A DNA stretch of 26,076 bases from Flavobacterium sp. (GTDB taxonomy: Bacteria > Bacteroidota > Bacteroidia > Flavobacteriales > Flavobacteriaceae). The notes under the pieces are model-generated. The model was not told the DNA's origin and searched no databases. It was given only the letters and a program-made list of their open reading frames with translations. Position numbers and translations under genes: made by a program. The stretch's first letter is position 1. The number at the start of each line of letters is the position of its first letter. Below are positions 23,173-26,076 of the stretch, one piece after another. The DNA lies in NCBI GenBank assembly GCA_030151255.1, contig JASLED010000057.1, forward strand, positions 1 to 26,076, written 5' to 3'.

Positions 23173-23694
23173 ATGAAAAAAATTAAATATATATCAGTTT
23201 TATCGGCAATTAGTTTATTCGTTTTAGGATCTTGTTCTAGCGATAGTTCTGTAGATACTGAAAAACCAGTAATTGTTTTAAATGCACCAGCAGAAGGAGC
23301 AAAATTAGCAGCAGGATCAGATATCCATTTTGATATGGAAGTTTCAGACAACGAAGCTTTGGGCTCTTACAATGTTGATATTCACAACGATTTTGATGGA
23401 CATAATCATGGTTCAGACAGTGCGTCAATCTTAAAATTTGTTGTAAAACACAGCGATGATTCTCCAGAAAACGAAACTAGAGTTCCTTTCGTTTACAATA
23501 AAACTTGGACGGATATTGCAGGTAAAAAGAATGATCATGTACATCATCACGAGATTATTATAGATAAAGATGCAAAACGTGGAAATTATCATTTTGTAGT
23601 AAAAGTTTTGGATAGAGCAGGAAATCAGAGTATGGAATTTAGAACTATTCAGATTGTTGATCCAGAAGAGGCAGACCACGATCATAATCATTAA
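23173..23694 (+). CDS. DUF4625-family His-rich lipoprotein
   Basis: This 173-residue lipoprotein has a signal ending VLGSC (Cys21). The mature part is a single beta-sandwich-like domain matching DUF4625: DTEKPVIVLNAPAEGAKL, GSDIHFDMEVSDNEALGSYNVDIHNDFDGHNHG, FVYNKTWTDIAG, HVHHHEIIID and a closing GNYHFVVKVLDRAGNQSM. It has about 15 His in total, including HNHG, HVHHH and a terminal DHDHNH, strongly suggesting metal binding at the cell surface or in the periplasm. It is the last gene of the TonB-receptor operon, 55 bases after the second R-x-P-P protein, and ends at an intrinsic terminator. DUF4625 lacks a firm biochemical function. Confidence 0.87.
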   Translation: MKKIKYISVLSAISLFVLGSCSSDSSVDTEKPVIVLNAPAEGAKLAAGSDIHFDMEVSDNEALGSYNVDIHNDFDGHNHGSDSASILKFVVKHSDDSPENETRVPFVYNKTWTDIAGKKNDHVHHHEIIIDKDAKRGNYHFVVKVLDRAGNQSMEFRTIQIVDPEEADHDHNH

Positions 23695-23713
23695 TAGATG
23701 AACTAATTAAGAC

Positions 23714-23741
23714 AAAAAGCAAGGTGTTTTCCTTGCTTTTT
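23714..23741 (+). terminator. Intrinsic terminator of the TonB-receptor operon
   Basis: AAAAAGCAAGG (23714-23724) pairs perfectly with CCTTGCTTTTT (23731-23741) around a 6-nt loop, ending in a T run. It lies 19 bases after the DUF4625 stop codon. Confidence 0.85.
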
Positions 23742-23762
23742 GTACATAATTCAATATATTTA
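23733..23762 (+). promoter_or_regulatory. Candidate promoter of the prolyl oligopeptidase gene
   Basis: TTG at 23733-23735 is followed after 19 bases by TATATTTA at 23755-23762, one mismatch from the Bacteroidota -7 consensus TAnnTTTG and at the expected spacing. The gene's ATG lies 35 bases downstream. The -33 part is inside the right arm of the preceding terminator hairpin. Confidence 0.5.
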
Positions 23763-23797
23763 CACAACAAGAACTAATTTTATTTACTTAAATTATT

Positions 23798-25918
23798 ATG
23801 AGAAAAACACTTACAACGCTTCTTGTAGCTACCGTAATTCTGTCTTGCAAAAAAGAAGGAACTACAGAGCAAGTAGAAGCTATTCAATATCCAGATACAA
23901 AAAAGGGAGATGTAGTAGATGTTTATTTTGACGAGCAAGTTGCAGATCCATACCGTTGGTTAGAAGACGATCGTTCGGAAGAAACTGCTGCTTGGGTAAA
24001 AGCTGAAAACGAGGTTACAAATGCTTATTTGGCTCAAATTCCATTTAGAGATGAGTTGAAAAAACAAATGGAAGCTGCTTGGAATTATGAAAAAATAAGC
24101 GCACCATTTAAAGAAGGAAATTATACTTATTTCTTTAAAAACGACGGTTTACAAAACCAATCAATTTTATATAGAAAAGATGCAGCTGGTAAAGAAGAAG
24201 TATTCTTAGATCCAAATAAATTTTCAAAAGATGGGACAACTTCTTTAGGAAGTATTGATTTTTCTGAAGATGGAAGTAAAGCTGCCTATGCAATTTCTGA
24301 AGGAGGAAGCGATTGGAGAAAAGTAATTGTAATGGATGCCGCAACAAAAGAAATTATTGGAGATACTTTAGTAGATGTTAAGTTTAGCGGTGTTTCTTGG
24401 TTTGGAAATGAAGGATTTTATTACTCAAGCTATGATAAACCAACAGGAAGCGAATTATCTGCAAAAACAGATCAGCATAAATTATATTATCATAAATTAG
24501 GTACAGCACAAAAAGAAGATGCGCTAATTTTTGGTAAAGATCAGAAGAGAAGATATGTTGGAGGTTCAGTTACTGGAGATAATAAATACTTAGTTATTAC
24601 AGCAGCAAACTCTACATACGGAAACGAATTGTACATTAAAGATTTAACGAAAGCAAATAGCCCAATTGTAACTTTAGTAAACAATTTTGATAGCAGCAAT
24701 AGTGTTTTAGATAGTAAAGACGGAAAATTATATATCGTAACAGATTTTAATGCTCCAAACAGTCGAATTGTAGTTGCTGATGCAGCAAATGCAAAACAAG
24801 CAAATTGGACAGATTTAATTGCTGAAACAAGTAATGTATTATCGCCATCAATAGGAGGAGGATATATTTTTGCTAGCTATTTAAAAGATGCTGTTTCGAT
24901 GGTAAAACAATACGATTATTCTGGAAAAGAAATCAGAACAATTGAATTGCCAGGAATTGGTACAGCAAGTGGATTTGGCGGTAAAAAAGACGATAAAACA
25001 ATTTATTATTCTTTTACAAATTACATTACTCCAGGTACAATCTATTCTTTTGAAGTTGCAGAAGGACAATCTAAAGTTTACGAGCAACCGAAAGTAAAAT
25101 TTGATTCTTCTAAATATGAATCAAAACAAGTATTTTATACATCAAAAGACGGTACAAAAGTTCCTATGATTATTACGTATAAAAAAGGAATTGAATTGAA
25201 TGGTCAAAACCCTACAATGTTATATGCATATGGTGGATTTAATATAAGCCTTACTCCATCTTTTAGCATTGCTAATGCAATTTGGTTAGAAAATGGAGGA
25301 GTATATGCTGTACCAAACTTAAGAGGTGGTGGAGAATACGGAAAAGAATGGCATGTTGCAGGAACACAAATGCAAAAACAAAATGTATTTGACGATTTTA
25401 TTGCAGCGGCTCAGTATTTAATTGACAACAAATATACTTCATCTGGTTTCTTAGCTATTAAAGGAGGATCGAACGGAGGCTTATTAGTTGGTGCTACAAT
25501 GACTCAACGTCCAGACTTGATGAAAGTAGCTTTACCAGCAGTTGGAGTTTTAGATATGTTGCGTTATCACACGTTTACTGCTGGAGCAGGATGGGCATAT
25601 GATTATGGAACAGCTGAAGATAGCAAAGAAATGTTTGAATACCTAAAAGGATATTCTCCATTGCACAACGTAAAAGCAGAAGATTATCCAGCTACGATGA
25701 TCACAACAGGAGATCATGATGATAGAGTAGTGCCAGCGCACAGTTTTAAATTTGCTGCTGAACTTCAGGCTAAAAACACAGGAAACAACCCAATGTTAAT
25801 TAGAATTGAAGTAAATGCAGGACACGGAGCAGGTAAATCTGTTGCGCAAAACATTCAAGAAAATGTAGATTTACAAGCATTTACATTGTTTAGCATGGGA
25901 ATTAAAAAATTGAAATAA
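23798..25918 (+). CDS. Prolyl oligopeptidase, S9A family, as a lipoprotein
   Basis: The enzyme cuts short peptides on the carboxyl side of proline. At 706 residues it has normal family length. A lipoprotein signal ends VILSC (Cys17), so the protein is attached to a membrane facing the periplasm or the surface. Domain order is the N-terminal YPDTKKGDVVDVYFDEQVADPYRWLED segment, a seven-bladed propeller (~90-430), and an alpha/beta hydrolase domain. The triad is visible: GGSNGG with Ser558, HDDRVVPAHS with Asp642 and AGHGAGKS with His676. NLRGGGEYGKEWH is a further signature of the family. It is probably transcribed alone, between the terminators at 23714-23741 and 25936-25964. Confidence 0.95.
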   Translation: MRKTLTTLLVATVILSCKKEGTTEQVEAIQYPDTKKGDVVDVYFDEQVADPYRWLEDDRSEETAAWVKAENEVTNAYLAQIPFRDELKKQMEAAWNYEKISAPFKEGNYTYFFKNDGLQNQSILYRKDAAGKEEVFLDPNKFSKDGTTSLGSIDFSEDGSKAAYAISEGGSDWRKVIVMDAATKEIIGDTLVDVKFSGVSWFGNEGFYYSSYDKPTGSELSAKTDQHKLYYHKLGTAQKEDALIFGKDQKRRYVGGSVTGDNKYLVITAANSTYGNELYIKDLTKANSPIVTLVNNFDSSNSVLDSKDGKLYIVTDFNAPNSRIVVADAANAKQANWTDLIAETSNVLSPSIGGGYIFASYLKDAVSMVKQYDYSGKEIRTIELPGIGTASGFGGKKDDKTIYYSFTNYITPGTIYSFEVAEGQSKVYEQPKVKFDSSKYESKQVFYTSKDGTKVPMIITYKKGIELNGQNPTMLYAYGGFNISLTPSFSIANAIWLENGGVYAVPNLRGGGEYGKEWHVAGTQMQKQNVFDDFIAAAQYLIDNKYTSSGFLAIKGGSNGGLLVGATMTQRPDLMKVALPAVGVLDMLRYHTFTAGAGWAYDYGTAEDSKEMFEYLKGYSPLHNVKAEDYPATMITTGDHDDRVVPAHSFKFAAELQAKNTGNNPMLIRIEVNAGHGAGKSVAQNIQENVDLQAFTLFSMGIKKLK

Positions 25919-25935
25919 TTAATTCACAATAAAGC

Positions 25936-25964
25936 AAAAAGCCAGACATTGTCTGGCTTTTTTT
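25936..25964. terminator. Bidirectional terminator after the prolyl oligopeptidase gene
   Basis: AAAAAGCCAGAC and GTCTGGCTTTTT form a perfect 12-bp stem around ATT, with A and T tracts on opposite sides, so it can work in both directions. It also overlaps the stop codon (25963-25965) of the convergent DUF1684 gene. Confidence 0.85.
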
Positions 25965-26076
25965 ATTCGTATTTATAGTCTTTTATTCCTGCATTAATTT
26001 CTGTTGGAATATAATTTTGTTCTGGCGGAATTGGACAAGAAAATTTAGGATTATAAGCACAATAAGGATTATAAGC
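25963..26076 (-). CDS. C-terminal end of a DUF1684-family protein, partial
   Basis: The minus strand from the window edge encodes 37 residues ending at TAA 25963-25965. They include NPYCAYNPKFSCPIPPEQN and EINAGIKDYKYE. The pattern NPYCAY-P-SCP-PP-EN---I-AG-K is the conserved C-terminus of DUF1684 proteins. These are widespread, often exported proteins of unknown biochemical role. The two Cys are conserved in the family. The rest of the gene lies beyond the window. Confidence 0.85.
   Translation of the reverse strand, partial: AYNPYCAYNPKFSCPIPPEQNYIPTEINAGIKDYKYE

Noticed and set aside
1..26076. CRISPR array, prophage or replication origin
   Set aside because: No regularly spaced repeats, cas or phage structural genes, dnaA-box clusters or iterons were seen on reading the window.

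Overview
The window looks like a chromosomal segment from a member of the Bacteroidota, most likely a flavobacterium. It is strongly A+T-rich. It carries a SusC/SusD pair, start codons preceded by A-rich stretches instead of Shine-Dalgarno sequences, several exact matches to the Bacteroidota -7 promoter element TAnnTTTG, and families typical of that phylum (PCMD domain, DUF4625, DUF3109, DUF1684). I cannot name a genus from sequence alone.

Layout. (a) 1-1,510 is accessory DNA: the right end of an IS21-type insertion sequence, a stretch without genes, and a very A+T-rich two-gene minus-strand cassette. That cassette encodes a protein with a HEPN-type RX4H motif plus an 89-residue partner, and is bracketed by a perfect 12-bp inverted repeat. 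(b) 1,588-4,760 is a conserved minus-strand run: TatD-type hydrolase, glycerolipid-type acyltransferase, type I asparaginase and tRNA-Ser(GGA) with its terminator. (c) 4,794-5,231 is a single-domain aspartic protease. (d) 5,625-12,750 is a SusC - SusD - Tat-exported phospholipase C operon, resembling a polysaccharide-utilisation locus with a lipase in place of glycosidases. (e) 12,812-13,381 is a DUF3109 cysteine-rich protein. 13,682-14,494 encodes a small membrane protein followed by a short flavoprotein. (f) 14,541-19,625 is a minus-strand cluster: aromatic amino-acid permease, Omp85-type barrel, phosphoethanolamine transferase and PCMD protein. (g) 19,972-23,694 is a probable metal-acquisition operon: a TonB-dependent receptor flanked by two small His/Cys-containing proteins that share a C-terminal R-x-P-P motif, then a His-rich DUF4625 lipoprotein. 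(h) 23,798-25,918 is a prolyl oligopeptidase lipoprotein. The window ends in the C-terminus of a DUF1684 gene on the minus strand.

How the genes work together. Most of the window concerns the cell envelope: import across the outer membrane (two TonB-dependent receptors), phospholipid breakdown, lipid modification and surface lipoproteins. Operons are closely packed, and their ends are marked by clean intrinsic terminators, several bidirectional between convergent genes. The best candidates for undescribed biology are the HEPN cassette, the SusCD-phospholipase locus, and the paired R-x-P-P proteins around the TonB receptor. All functional statements rest on motif recognition; no database search was possible.
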